A stretch of 64,000 bases of DNA from Nonomuraea jiangxiensis (GCF_900099965.1 NZ_FNDJ01000013.1:124001-188000), one strand, 5' to 3'; shown: positions 15,963-25,149, counted from the first letter of the stretch. The notes: generated from the letters alone by a model not told the origin. A program made the numbers and translations.

Positions 15963-16255
15963 CGCACCGGGATGCCGAGCTCGCGCCCGACGTAGAAGCC
16001 CTCCCGCTCCTGGACGACGTAGGGGGCCATGGCGGCCCGGCGGCGGGTCTCGCTCTCGGAGCCGCGCCAGGAGTCACACGACTCCCTCTTGTCCCAGAAG
16101 GACACCCCGGTGATCTCCAGCCCGTCCTCGGACCAGTACGCGTACGCCTGGAGCAGCCCTTCCGGGTACGGCTCCGGGCGCCAGGCCCGCTCGAACTCCT
16201 CCAACGTGCCCGGCTTGATGCGGCGCGTCGTCACCCAGACGAAGTGGTCCCTCAT
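15959..16255 (-). CDS. Small ABM-like (dimeric alpha/beta barrel) protein
   Basis: 98 residues. It starts MRDHFVWVTTRRIKPGTLEEFERAW, split here by eye into a beta strand and a helix, and continues with GLLQAYAYWSEDG and ITGVSFWDKRESCDSW. This strand-helix pattern is typical of antibiotic-biosynthesis-monooxygenase-like ferredoxin-fold proteins. A GAGGAGG motif precedes the ATG. It converges with the LLM oxidoreductase, sharing a 4-base overlap at the stops. Substrate unknown. Confidence 0.65.
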   Translation of the reverse strand: MRDHFVWVTTRRIKPGTLEEFERAWRPEPYPEGLLQAYAYWSEDGLEITGVSFWDKRESCDSWRGSESETRRRAAMAPYVVQEREGFYVGRELGIPVR

Positions 16256-16365
16256 CTCAGCCTCCTCTGCGACGCCGATTCGGCCTTGTGGCGCTCTCCC
16301 TCCACCATAGGCGCACGGCGTGGACCACCGATTCCCGGGGGCCGGGTGTCGAACGGGTGTTCGTT

Positions 16366-17940
16366 TCAGCTCCGCGCACCCTGCGCGTGCTCGCCGTCCT
16401 GCATCGGTACGTGGGCGGCGGGCCGCGCCGGGTCGGGGACCGTGCCGACCGGCGGGTCGATCTGGGGGATGCGCAGGACGAACCGGGCGCCCTTCGGCGA
16501 GTCCTCCAGGGTCAGGGTGCCCCGGTGGCCTGCGGCGATGTCGCGGGTGATGGCCAGCCCGAGGCCGCTGCCGCCGCCGTCGAGGCGGCGCCCGTCGTCG
16601 AGCCGGGTGTAGCGCTCGAAGACGCGCTGGCGGTCGCCCGGCGCGATGCCGGGACCGTCGTCGGTGACCGCGATGACGGCCTGGCCCCCGGCCGTCGTGA
16701 GCGTGACGTCGACGCCGGTGGCGGCGTGGCGGCGGGCGTTGCCGACCAGGTTGGCCAGGGCGCGGATGAGCTGGATGCGCGAGCCGCGAACCCACACGTC
16801 GCCGTCCACGTGCAGCCGGACCGGGACGAACCGGCCGATCGGCTTGGCGAGCCCGTCGGTCCGGTCCAGCGCACCCATGTACGTCCCGCCGCCACGCGGG
16901 CCCTTGCGCGTGCGGAGACCGGCGTCGGCGGCGACGGTGGTGGCAATCTTGGTCCGGGCCACGATCCTGACGCGCGGGTCGCCGTTGACCTGGGCGGTCT
17001 CCTGGGTGAGGAGCTGGGTGAGGTTGATGACCTCGTGGGATGCGGGGTCGTTGCCGGCGCGGAGACGGGCCTGGGCCAGCAGATCGTCGATGATCGCGTC
17101 CATGCGGTCGGTCGTGCTCAGAGCGCTACGCAGGGTGAGCCGGGTGTCGGTGTCCTCGGGATGGTCCAGGGCGTCCTCCAGCTGGGCACGTAGCCCGGCC
17201 AGGGGGTTGCGCAGCTCGTGGGAGGTGGTGGCGGCGAAGCGGCGCTGCTGGGCGACGGCCTCGTCCAGCCGGGCGAGGGTACGGTTCGCGGTACGGACGA
17301 GATCGGCGACCTCCTCGTCACCGGGCGGCACGGGCATGCGGCGGCTCAGGTCGTTGACGGAGATCTGGGCCATGTGGGTGCGGATGGCCGCCACCGGGCG
17401 CAGGGCCCGGCCGATGGCCGTCCAGGTGATGATCCCGGCACCGGCGGCCAGGGCGAGGGCCACGGCGGCCAGCAGGTATTCGAGGTAGTGCTCGCGGAGC
17501 AGGGCGGGCACGGCCATCCCGGCCAGCACGACGGGGGCGGACGGCGCCGGGTCGGTACGGACGGCGACGATCATCCGCTGGTCTCCCGGCATGAATCTCA
17601 CCGGGTCGTCGGGAGCGGGGCGAACGTGGGTGAGCGCGGGCCGGCCGCGGGCGGTGGCGCTGGCGGCCAGCACGTCGCCCCGGGTGCCGACGATCTGGAC
17701 CAGGTCGATGTCGCCGGAGGCGGGCAGCGGGTCGGGCAGCGTCTGGGGCGGCACGGTACGGGCGGCGGCACTCCACTGGTCGGCCACGAGCTCGGCCTGG
17801 ACGAAGGCGTAATCGGACAGGGCGTGGCGGATGGCCAGCGACGCGGCGCCGCCGAGTGCCCCCAGGACGGCCAGGGCCAGCAACGACGCGGCCAGGGTGG
17901 AACGCCCGCGGAGGGATCGAGGGTAGTGGATCGCAGTCAC
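16366..17940 (-). CDS. Orphan membrane sensor histidine kinase
   Basis: 524 residues from GTG 17940, with GAGAGGAAAA just upstream. TM1 covers about 15-38, an extracellular sensor region 39-150, TM2 about 155-175, then HAMP. HisKA has His241 in TTSHELRNPLAG, the N box is NLVGNARRH near 397, G1 is DDGPG and G2 is GSGLGLAI. Residues about 340-375 are an unusual Gly/Arg-rich insertion between the DHp and ATP-binding domains, longer than in ordinary kinases. No response regulator is adjacent; the next upstream gene is an XRE regulator. Confidence 0.85.
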   Translation of the reverse strand: MTAIHYPRSLRGRSTLAASLLALAVLGALGGAASLAIRHALSDYAFVQAELVADQWSAAARTVPPQTLPDPLPASGDIDLVQIVGTRGDVLAASATARGRPALTHVRPAPDDPVRFMPGDQRMIVAVRTDPAPSAPVVLAGMAVPALLREHYLEYLLAAVALALAAGAGIITWTAIGRALRPVAAIRTHMAQISVNDLSRRMPVPPGDEEVADLVRTANRTLARLDEAVAQQRRFAATTSHELRNPLAGLRAQLEDALDHPEDTDTRLTLRSALSTTDRMDAIIDDLLAQARLRAGNDPASHEVINLTQLLTQETAQVNGDPRVRIVARTKIATTVAADAGLRTRKGPRGGGTYMGALDRTDGLAKPIGRFVPVRLHVDGDVWVRGSRIQLIRALANLVGNARRHAATGVDVTLTTAGGQAVIAVTDDGPGIAPGDRQRVFERYTRLDDGRRLDGGGSGLGLAITRDIAAGHRGTLTLEDSPKGARFVLRIPQIDPPVGTVPDPARPAAHVPMQDGEHAQGARS

Positions 17941-18036
17941 GGTTTTCCTCTCGCCAGAGGCCAAGGAAGCCAGGAAGTCATGGAGGTGGGGTGCGCGGCC
18001 GTACGGCGCGCTCGTCGGTGGGTGGAGCCGCGGCGC

Positions 18037-18888
18037 TCAGGGCGCTGTGGCGGCGAGGCTGCCCAGGAGGGCGAGTGCGTGCTCGGAAGGGCTGCCGGGT
18101 TCGGCCTGGAAGACGACGATCTGATGGCTGGGAAAGCGCTCCACGCCGAACACGTCGCAGGTGAGGGTGATCTCGCCGACCTCGCGATGGCGCAGGCGCC
18201 TGACCTTGTGGGCGTCGTCGGCCGGAGTCCCCCGGTGGCAGGGGTCGCTCTGCTGGTAGAGCCCGCCGACCAGCGCGGCCAGGACGGGATGGTGCGGGAC
18301 GGCGCGCACGGCCCGCGAGGCTTCCTCGGCACCGGCGAGGTGATCGCGTTCCGGGGCCGGCTCGCGTTCCGAAGCCGGGGCCGGCTCGCGTTCCGAGGCC
18401 GGGGCCGGCTCGCGTTCCGGGGCTGGGGTCGGCGAGTCCGAGGGCGGTGAGGCCGGGGGCGGGGGGCCGAGTAGGGCGTCGGTGTCTTCCAGGCCGTCCA
18501 GCAGTGCGGTGCCCAGGTGGTTGGCGGCCAGCAGGCTCATCCGGCGGTCGCAGAGCAGCGCGGGCGTGTCGGTCCAGCTGTCGATCAGCCACCGCAGGCA
18601 CGCGCTGACCCCCGCGTTCCGCTCCGGCAGAGGGTGCGACAGCGGGCCGGCCAGGGCCCGCATCCGTTCGGTGACATCGGGGCTCAGCTCCAGCACCCGA
18701 ACCAGGGAGCCGAGGATGCGTTCCGAGGGGCGGAACTCCGTGCCGTTCTCCGGCCGGGTGCAGGAGTCGGTGCTGATCCCGGCCAGCACGGCGACCTCCT
18801 CCCTGCCCGGTTCGCTGGAGTAGCGGACGGGTGCGAGGGTCTCGCGCCAGGTCCGGAGGAAGTCGCCGAGAAGCTTGCTGCTGTCCAT
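18037..18888 (-). CDS. XRE-family regulator with MmyB-like ligand domain
   Basis: 283 residues. The N-terminal HTH (LGDFLRTWRETLAP, REEVAVLAGIST, then CTRPENG) resembles the XRE-MmyB class, although CTRPENG departs from the usual YxRLERG. The C-terminal part carries LIDSWTDTPALLCDRRMSLL and VGEITLTCDVFGVERFPSHQ, as in MmyB ligand-binding domains, which often bind fatty-acid-like ligands. The two are joined by an acidic Pro-rich linker of repeated EREPAPAS units. Divergent from the ABC-F gene, so it may regulate it or the kinase. Confidence 0.78.
   Translation of the reverse strand: MDSSKLLGDFLRTWRETLAPVRYSSEPGREEVAVLAGISTDSCTRPENGTEFRPSERILGSLVRVLELSPDVTERMRALAGPLSHPLPERNAGVSACLRWLIDSWTDTPALLCDRRMSLLAANHLGTALLDGLEDTDALLGPPPPASPPSDSPTPAPEREPAPASEREPAPASEREPAPERDHLAGAEEASRAVRAVPHHPVLAALVGGLYQQSDPCHRGTPADDAHKVRRLRHREVGEITLTCDVFGVERFPSHQIVVFQAEPGSPSEHALALLGSLAATAP
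18361..18432. repeat. Three 24-bp tandem repeats in the XRE gene linker
   Basis: Three copies of a 24-bp unit (18361-18384, 18385-18408, 18409-18432) differ at only a few positions, with a partial fourth copy at about 18342-18360. Read on the minus strand each encodes EREPAPAS, the regulator's linker. Being in-frame units, copy-number change would lengthen the linker without breaking the gene. Confidence 0.75.
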
Positions 18889-19026
18889 TTCGTCACCGTA
18901 CGACGGATTTTTCCGGACAAGGTGACCGCGTGACTCCTACGCACGCCACAACCCGGCGAGGCCGGAGCACCGGACTCGTCCGGTATCGTGGCGGGCGCAT
19001 GTGATCGGAGTCAGGGAGATCCAGAC

Positions 19027-19064
19027 ATGGTGGGTGACGACGACATCTCCGGGTGATACCCGGA
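19027..19064 (+). promoter_or_regulatory. Leader ORF with a hairpin at its stop, before the ABC-F gene
   Basis: ATG 19027 has AGGGAGA 7 bases upstream and encodes nine residues (MVGDDDISG) ending at TGA 19054-19056. The hairpin TCCGGG (19048-19053) / CCCGGA (19059-19064) has the stop codon in its loop. A second stem, CCGGGCG / CGCCCGG, lies at about 19142-19165, close to the ABC-F start at 19187. Antibiotic-resistance ABC-F genes are often controlled by ribosome stalling on such leaders. Attenuation here is inference. Confidence 0.5.
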
Positions 19065-19186
19065 CGTGATCGGCCTTCGGCGGGCGCGTGAGGCGCAGCC
19101 GCTGTGGCCGTTTCGTCGTTCCCCGAATCCATGTCCCCGTGCCGGGCGGCTTTTGCGCGCCCGGTGTCGCTTATGAGGTCTCTGGC

Positions 19187-20830
19187 ATGTCCGACGCGTT
19201 CATCATCTGCTCCAACCTGTCGTTTTCCTGGCCCGACGACACCCCGGTCTTCGAGGACCTGTCCTGCACCGTGGGCGCGGGCCGTACCGGCCTGATCGCG
19301 CCGAACGGCGCGGGCAAGAGCACGTTGCTCAAGCTGGTGGCCGGGCGGCTGCGGCCCACCGGCGGCACCGTGTCGGTCCAGGGGGTGCTCGGCTACCTGC
19401 CGCAGAGCCTGCCCTTCGACGGCGATCTGAGCGTGGCCGAGGTGCTGGGCATCGCCCCCGTGATCCGCGCGCTGGACGCCATCGAGGCCGGTGACACCAA
19501 CGAAGAACACTTCACCACGATCGGCAACGACTGGGACATCGAGGAGCGCACCCGCGCCCAGCTCGACCGCCTCGACCTGGCCGAGCTCGCCTTCACCCGG
19601 CGGCTGTCCACGCTCAGCGGCGGCCAGGTCGTCACCCTCGGCCTGGCCGCCCAGCTGCTCAGGCAGCCCGATGTGCTGCTGCTGGACGAGCCGACCAACA
19701 ACCTGGACCTGGCGGCGCGGCGCCGGCTGACCGCCGTGCTCGACGACTGGGCCGGGTGCCTGCTGCTCGTCAGCCACGACCGTACGCTGCTGGACCGGAT
19801 GGACCGCATCGCCGAGCTCGACCACGGCGAGGTCCGCTACTACGGCGGGAACTTCACCGCCTACCAGGAGGCGGTACGGGCCGAGCAGGAGGCCGCCGAG
19901 AGGACCGTCCGCCACGCCGAGCAGGAGGTCAAGCGGGAGAAGCGGGAGCTGCAGCAGGCTCGCGAGCGGGCCGCGCGCCGGGCGAGCACCGCCGCGCGCA
20001 ACCTGAGCAACGCCGGCCTGCCCAAGATCGTCGCCGGCGGACTGCAACGGCGGGCCCAGGAGTCGGCGGGCAAGGCCCAGGAGACCCACGCCGCCCGCGT
20101 CGGCCAGGCCCAGGCCAAGCTGCGGGAGGCCGGCCGGGCGCTGCGCGACGAGCAGCAGATCGTGCTGGACCTGCCCGGCACCCACGTCCCGGCGGGCCGC
20201 ACGCTCTTCACCGGCGAGGGTCTGCTGGCCCGGTACGGCGAGCGCGACCTGTTCGCCGGCCCCGGAGTGGACCTGGTGATCCGGGGCCCCGAGCGGATCG
20301 CGCTGACCGGTTCCAACGGCGCGGGAAAATCCACCCTGCTACGCCTGATCGAGGGCACCCTGGCCCCGGCGGCGGGGCGGGCCAGGCGCGCCGAGGGCCG
20401 GGTGGCCTACCTGTCGCAGCGGCTGGACCTGCTCGACCTCGACCGCAGCGTGGCCGGCAACCTGGCCGCGTTCGCCCCCGGCATGCTCCCGGCCGATCGG
20501 ATGAACCTGCTGGCCCGGTTCCTCTTCCGGGGCTCCGCCGCGCACCTGCCGGTCGGCGTGCTGTCGGGCGGCGAGCGGTTGCGCGCCACGCTGGCCTGCG
20601 TCCTGTGCGCCGAGCCCGCGCCGCAGTTGCTGCTGCTCGACGAGCCCACCAACAACCTCGACCTGGCCGGGGTCGCCTGGCTGGAGGGTGCGCTGGCCGC
20701 CTACGAGGGCGCGTTCGTGGTGGTCAGCCATGACGAGCGGTTCCTGGCGGAGATCAACGTGAACCGCCGGCTGACCCTGTCCGACGGCCTGCTCCGGGAA
20801 ACCGGCGCCCCGGCGGTCGAGGACACGTGA
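19187..20830 (+). CDS. ABC-F ribosome-associated ATPase
   Basis: 547 residues with two nucleotide-binding domains and no membrane segments. NBD1 has APNGAGKST, LSGGQVVTLG and LLLDEPTNNLD. NBD2 has GSNGAGKST, LSGGERLRAT and LLLDEPTNNLD. A charged, coiled-coil-like linker of about 80 residues separates them (AEQEVKREKRELQQARERAA), the part that reaches into the ribosome in ABC-F proteins. Family members either protect ribosomes from antibiotics or act as translation factors. ATG 19187 is chosen as the start of the conserved region; the earlier in-frame ATG at 19088 adds unconserved sequence. The upstream leader ORF favours an inducible resistance role. Confidence 0.88.
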   Translation: MSDAFIICSNLSFSWPDDTPVFEDLSCTVGAGRTGLIAPNGAGKSTLLKLVAGRLRPTGGTVSVQGVLGYLPQSLPFDGDLSVAEVLGIAPVIRALDAIEAGDTNEEHFTTIGNDWDIEERTRAQLDRLDLAELAFTRRLSTLSGGQVVTLGLAAQLLRQPDVLLLDEPTNNLDLAARRRLTAVLDDWAGCLLLVSHDRTLLDRMDRIAELDHGEVRYYGGNFTAYQEAVRAEQEAAERTVRHAEQEVKREKRELQQARERAARRASTAARNLSNAGLPKIVAGGLQRRAQESAGKAQETHAARVGQAQAKLREAGRALRDEQQIVLDLPGTHVPAGRTLFTGEGLLARYGERDLFAGPGVDLVIRGPERIALTGSNGAGKSTLLRLIEGTLAPAAGRARRAEGRVAYLSQRLDLLDLDRSVAGNLAAFAPGMLPADRMNLLARFLFRGSAAHLPVGVLSGGERLRATLACVLCAEPAPQLLLLDEPTNNLDLAGVAWLEGALAAYEGAFVVVSHDERFLAEINVNRRLTLSDGLLRETGAPAVEDT

Positions 20831-20837
20831 ACCACCG

Positions 20838-20866
20838 GCCCGGCCCACGCGGGAGGTGAGCCGGGC
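20838..20866 (+). terminator. Hairpin after the ABC-F gene
   Basis: GCCCGGC (20838-20844) and GCCGGGC (20860-20866) form a perfect 7-bp stem with a 15-base loop, 8 bases after the ABC-F stop. No T-tract. Moderately convincing terminator. Confidence 0.45.
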
Positions 20867-20941
20867 TCGAGAAGTCACGGAGTCGCAAGTTCCGGTTCAG
20901 GTGCTGATCATCTGAGCGACGCGAAGTGGTAATGAAATATC

Positions 20942-22519
20942 GTGACACTCCGCCCCATGCGAACCAGCACTCCGCTTTGTCTGGCGGCGGCGAGCCTGTC
21001 AGTGCTCGCCCTCCTCCCCGCCACCCCCGCCGCCGCCGACCACGGACGCTCCGAGATCGAGCTGTCCCTGCTCGGCCGGTACACCGCCGGCGCCGTCGGG
21101 GTCGGAGCGGCGGAGATCACCGCGTACGACGCCAAGACCCGGCGCGTCTTCGTCGTCAACGCGGAGCAGGGCACGGTGGACGTGCTCGACCTCCGGAACC
21201 CGCGCGACCCGCGCAAGGTCGCCTCCCTCACCACGCCCGGCGCCAACAGCGTGGCCGTGCACGACGGCCTGCTGGCGGTCGCGCAGCAGGCGGAGAACAA
21301 GACGGCCGCCGGCAGCGTCGCGTTCTTCGACACCCGCACCGCCAGGAAGCTGCGCCAGGTCCAGGTGGGCGCGCTGCCCGACATGCTGACCTTCACCGAG
21401 GACGGACGCCAGGTCGTCGTGGCGAACGAGGGCGAGGCCGCCTCCTACTGCGAGGGCGCGGTGGACGACCCCGAGGGCTCGATCAGCGTCATCGACGTGC
21501 GGCGCGGCACCGTGCGCACGGCCGGGTTCCAGGCCTGGAACGGCAAGGAGGACCGGCTGCGCGCCAAGGGCGTGCGGATCAGCGGGCCGGGGTCGAGCGC
21601 CGCGCAGGACCTGGAGCCGGAGTACATCACCACGGAGAAGGGCACCGCCTGGGTCACGCTGCAGGAGAACAACGCGCTGGCCATCGTGGACCTCGACCGG
21701 GCCGTGGTCCGCGACATCGTGCCGCTCGGGCTGAAGGACAACTCGCGGCCCGGCAACGAGCTGGACGCCTCCGACCGGGACGGCAAGATCGACATCCGTA
21801 CGCACCCGGTCAAGAGCGCCTACATGCCCGACTCGATCACCCACCTCCGCGACCGCGGCCGGACGTACCTGGTGACCGCCAACGAGGGTGACAGCCGCGA
21901 TTGGGAGTGCCACACCGATGAGGTGCGGGTCAAGGACATGGAGCTGTCGCCGTCGGCGTTCCCGGACGCGGCCGCCCTGCGGAAGGACGCCGAGCTCGGC
22001 CGGCTGACCGTGCTGTCGGACTCCCCCAAGGACGCCGAGGGCAAGTACACCGAGCTGCGGGTGTTCGGCGGCCGGTCGATCTCGGTGCGCGCCGCCGACG
22101 GTTCGCTGGTCTGGGACTCCGGCAGCGAGCTGGAGCGGCTGATCGCCGATGAGCTGCCCGAGCAGTTCAACTTCGACAACGAGGAGAACGACTCCTTCGA
22201 CTCCCGCAGCGACAACAAGGGCCCCGAGCCGGAGGGCGTGACCATCGGCGAGGTACGCGGCCGCACGTACGCGTTCGTGGGCCTGGAGCGGGTCGGCGGC
22301 GTCGTCGCGTACGACCTGTCCGACCCCCGCCACCCCAAGCAGGCCGGTTACGTCAACACCCGCGACTTCGCCGGCGACGTCGAGGCCGGCACGGCCGGAG
22401 ACGTCGGCCCGGAGGGTGTGCTGTTCATCGACGCGCATGACAGCCCCACCCGCTCCCCGCTGCTGGTGGTCGGCAACGAGGTGAGCGGCACCACCGCCGT
22501 GTACGAGATCAAGTCCTGA
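20942..22519 (+). CDS. Secreted choice-of-anchor I family beta-propeller protein
   Basis: 525 residues. A signal peptide ends near PATPAAA-DHG (about residue 32). The rest has WD/YVTN-like repeats (VFVVNAEQGTVDVLDL, VVVANEGEA) and the motifs TANEGDSRDW and GPEPEGVTIGE, which characterise the choice-of-anchor I / mesenchyme-surface-glycoprotein-like family. That family is often linked to extracellular phosphatases or nucleotidases. GTG 20942 is used; ATG 20957 is an alternative, and neither has a strong ribosome-binding site. It appears to be transcribed alone. Confidence 0.8.
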   Translation: MTLRPMRTSTPLCLAAASLSVLALLPATPAAADHGRSEIELSLLGRYTAGAVGVGAAEITAYDAKTRRVFVVNAEQGTVDVLDLRNPRDPRKVASLTTPGANSVAVHDGLLAVAQQAENKTAAGSVAFFDTRTARKLRQVQVGALPDMLTFTEDGRQVVVANEGEAASYCEGAVDDPEGSISVIDVRRGTVRTAGFQAWNGKEDRLRAKGVRISGPGSSAAQDLEPEYITTEKGTAWVTLQENNALAIVDLDRAVVRDIVPLGLKDNSRPGNELDASDRDGKIDIRTHPVKSAYMPDSITHLRDRGRTYLVTANEGDSRDWECHTDEVRVKDMELSPSAFPDAAALRKDAELGRLTVLSDSPKDAEGKYTELRVFGGRSISVRAADGSLVWDSGSELERLIADELPEQFNFDNEENDSFDSRSDNKGPEPEGVTIGEVRGRTYAFVGLERVGGVVAYDLSDPRHPKQAGYVNTRDFAGDVEAGTAGDVGPEGVLFIDAHDSPTRSPLLVVGNEVSGTTAVYEIKS

Positions 22520-22575
22520 GCAGTCGCCCCTAAAAGAATTTGCCAGGCGCAGGGCGGCGGCGGAAAATCTTCGAC

Positions 22576-23514
22576 ATGATCCGGGTAGACGGGTTGACCA
22601 AGGTCTTCCGCCGCCCCCGCACCTTCTCCGGCCCGCTGGGCACGTTACGCACGCTGGTCACCCGCCAGTACGAGGAGAAGAGCGCCGTGGCCGGCGTCAC
22701 CTTCGAGGTCGGCGAGGGCGAGGTCATCGGCTATCTGGGGCCCAACGGCGCCGGCAAGTCCACCACCATCAAGATCCTCACCGGCATCCTCACCCCGACG
22801 AGCGGCACCGTGGAGGTCAACGGCCTGGTGCCCTGGCGCGACCGCTCGGCCAACGCCCGCAACGTCGGAGTGGTCTTCGGCCAGCGCAGCCAGCTGTGGT
22901 GGGACCTGCCGCTGATCGAGTCCCTGCGCCTGGTCGGCTCGCTCTACGACGTTCCCGCCGCGCGCTTCGCGACGTCGCTGAAGAAGCTGCGCGACCTGCT
23001 CGGGCTCGACGACTTCCTGGACACCCCGGTACGCCAGCTCAGCCTCGGCCAGCGGATGCGCGGCGACCTGGCCGCGGCCGTCCTGTACGAGCCCCCGCTC
23101 CTCTACCTCGACGAGCCCACGGTCGGGCTGGACGTGCTGGCCAAGGAGGCCGTACGCGAGTTCATCGTGGAGACCAACCGCACCGGGCGCACCACCGTCG
23201 TCCTGACCACGCACGACCTGGCCGACGTCGAGGCGCTGTGCCGGCGGATCATCCTCATCGACCACGGCAGGGTGCTCTTCGACGGCGCCATCGACGCCCT
23301 GGTCGACCAGCCCAGGCGGCTGGTGGTCCTGCTGGAGTCCGGGCCCGGGCAGGTGCGCGGGGTGTCGCGGGACGCCGACGGGCGCTACGTCTTCGACATC
23401 CACGACGACCTGCCGGGCCTGATCGCCTCGATCGCCGCCGAACACACCATCCGCGACCTGTCGATCGAGGAGCCGGACCTGGAGAGCGTGATCAAGGGCA
23501 TCTACGCCCGATGA
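22576..23514 (+). CDS. ABC transporter ATP-binding protein (ABC-2 export type)
   Basis: 312 residues. Walker A GPNGAGKST, Q-loop region VVFGQRSQLWWDLP, signature LSLGQRMRGDLA, Walker B LLYLDEPTVGLD and H-loop TTHD are all present. A C-terminal extension of about 80 residues is typical of DrrA-like exporters. The long N-terminus (RRPRTFSGPLGTLRTLVTRQ) and RSQLWWDLP resemble the subfamily paired with DUF990-like permeases (viologen-exporter type). ATG 22576 is chosen as the start of the domain. Its stop overlaps the first permease gene (ATGA). Confidence 0.88.
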   Translation: MIRVDGLTKVFRRPRTFSGPLGTLRTLVTRQYEEKSAVAGVTFEVGEGEVIGYLGPNGAGKSTTIKILTGILTPTSGTVEVNGLVPWRDRSANARNVGVVFGQRSQLWWDLPLIESLRLVGSLYDVPAARFATSLKKLRDLLGLDDFLDTPVRQLSLGQRMRGDLAAAVLYEPPLLYLDEPTVGLDVLAKEAVREFIVETNRTGRTTVVLTTHDLADVEALCRRIILIDHGRVLFDGAIDALVDQPRRLVVLLESGPGQVRGVSRDADGRYVFDIHDDLPGLIASIAAEHTIRDLSIEEPDLESVIKGIYAR

Positions 23515-24263
23515 TCCGCATCGGGTTCCGCCTCGCCCTGGCCTACCGCAGCAACATCCTCATCACCTGCGTGACGCTGGTCGCCCAGGTGTTCCTGCTG
23601 CGCATGATCTGGACCTCGGTCTACGGCGCCCGCCCCGCCGCCGGGCTCCCGCTGGAGGCCCTGCTGGCCTACCTGACCCTGGCCAACCTGCAGGCCTTCG
23701 CCACCCACACCATCGTGGTCAGCACCGCGCACCACCGCATCCGCGTCGGCACGGTCTTCTTCGACCTGGCCCGGCCGGTCGGCTACCTGCGGCAACTGGC
23801 CTCCTTCCAGGTCGGCAACACGCTCGGCGGGCTCTGCCTGCTGGCCCCGGTGGTGCCGGTGGTCCTGCTGGTCGGCTCGATCACCGCGCCGGCCGACGGC
23901 CCCGGCTATCTGCTCACCCTGGTCCTCGGCTACGTGATCGCCGTGGAGCTGGCGCTGCTGATCAGCCTGGCCGGATTCTGGATGACGGAGACCTCGGCGG
24001 TCGCGCTCTTTCACCGGCTGGTCAGCCAGTTCTTCGCCGGGACGATGGTGCCGCTGACCTACTTCCCCGGTTTTCTGGGCGTGCTGGCCGAGGCCCTGCC
24101 CTTCAAGTATCTCGGCTACGTGCCCGCGGCCGTCTATGTCGGGCAGATATCCGATGTCTCGGGTGCGGTGGCGATCGCGGTCGCCTGGGTCGTGGGCCTG
24201 GCAGGGCTGCTCGTACTGACCTGGTCCCGGGCCCGCCGCAGGGTGGTGATCCAGGGTGGTTGA
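23511..24263 (+). CDS. ABC-2 family permease subunit
   Basis: 250 residues with six hydrophobic helices. It opens MIRIGFRLALAYRSNILITC and contains FFDLARPVGYLRQLASFQ, the cytosolic coupling-loop region of ABC-2/DUF990-like permeases. The start overlaps the ATPase stop by ATGA and the end overlaps the second permease start by 8 bases. It forms a heteromeric exporter with its two neighbours; substrate unknown. Confidence 0.82.
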   Translation: MIRIGFRLALAYRSNILITCVTLVAQVFLLRMIWTSVYGARPAAGLPLEALLAYLTLANLQAFATHTIVVSTAHHRIRVGTVFFDLARPVGYLRQLASFQVGNTLGGLCLLAPVVPVVLLVGSITAPADGPGYLLTLVLGYVIAVELALLISLAGFWMTETSAVALFHRLVSQFFAGTMVPLTYFPGFLGVLAEALPFKYLGYVPAAVYVGQISDVSGAVAIAVAWVVGLAGLLVLTWSRARRRVVIQGG

Positions 24264-25053
24264 GGTCCTGCGCGCCCTGCGCCTGTACGTCCTGCTGCAG
24301 CGCGCCTCCGCCCGCGGCGCCATGCAGTACCGCCTGAACACCGTGATCGGCATCCTCTGCGGCGCGGTCTGGCAGGGCACCGGCTTCGCCTTCGTCTGGG
24401 TGGTGATGACCACCTTCCCGTCGCTGGCCGGCTGGGGCCTGGCGGAGATCGCCTTCCTGTACGGCCTGCGCCTGACCGCCCACGCCCTGGCGATGATCCC
24501 CATGATCAGCGTGAACGACATCCAGTGGGTGGTGCGCGAGGGGGAGTTCGACCGATTCCTGCTGCGCCCGCTCAATCCCCTCGTCCAGCTCATGGGCAAC
24601 AGAATGGGCATCGCCCAGTTCGGCGACCTGCTGGTGGGCGTGACGCTGCTGGCCGTCGCCGCGCAGCACGCCCACGTCCGGTGGGATGTCTGGCTGGTCG
24701 CCTTCTGCCTGGCGGCCATCGCCGGTGGCGCCCTCATCGAGGCGGCCTTCTTCCTCGCGCTCTGCTCGCTGGCGCTGCGCATGATCGACACCTTCCAGCT
24801 GCGGGTGTTCGTGGACGACGTCTTCAGCAAGTTCGGCTCGTACCCGATGAAGATCTTCGGCGGGGTGGTCGAGTGGGTGCTGACCTTCGCGCTGCCGGTG
24901 GCCTTCGTGGCGTACGTGCCGGCGAGCGTCGTCCTGGGCAAACTGGACAGCCCCTGGGCGCCGGCCGCGCCGGTGCTGGGGGCCGGGCTGATCGTGCTGG
25001 CGTACCGCATCTGGCGTCGCCAGCTGGACCACTACCAGAGCGTCGGCCACTGA
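24256..25053 (+). CDS. ABC-2 family permease subunit (DUF990-like)
   Basis: 265 residues with six helices. Features include RASARGAMQYRLNTVIGIL and WVVREGEFDRFLLRPLNPLV, the latter matching the pattern seen in the first permease. GTG start inside the end of the preceding gene. Last gene of the exporter operon; no substrate-binding or regulatory gene is attached. Confidence 0.83.
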   Translation: MVEVLRALRLYVLLQRASARGAMQYRLNTVIGILCGAVWQGTGFAFVWVVMTTFPSLAGWGLAEIAFLYGLRLTAHALAMIPMISVNDIQWVVREGEFDRFLLRPLNPLVQLMGNRMGIAQFGDLLVGVTLLAVAAQHAHVRWDVWLVAFCLAAIAGGALIEAAFFLALCSLALRMIDTFQLRVFVDDVFSKFGSYPMKIFGGVVEWVLTFALPVAFVAYVPASVVLGKLDSPWAPAAPVLGAGLIVLAYRIWRRQLDHYQSVGH

Positions 25054-25149
25054 AGGGGATAAAATTAACTTCGTCAAGATTTGAATTCCATCAGGGCACC
25101 CCTTACGCTCCAGAGATCCGATGTCTCCCCCGACACCCCGGTGGTGCCC

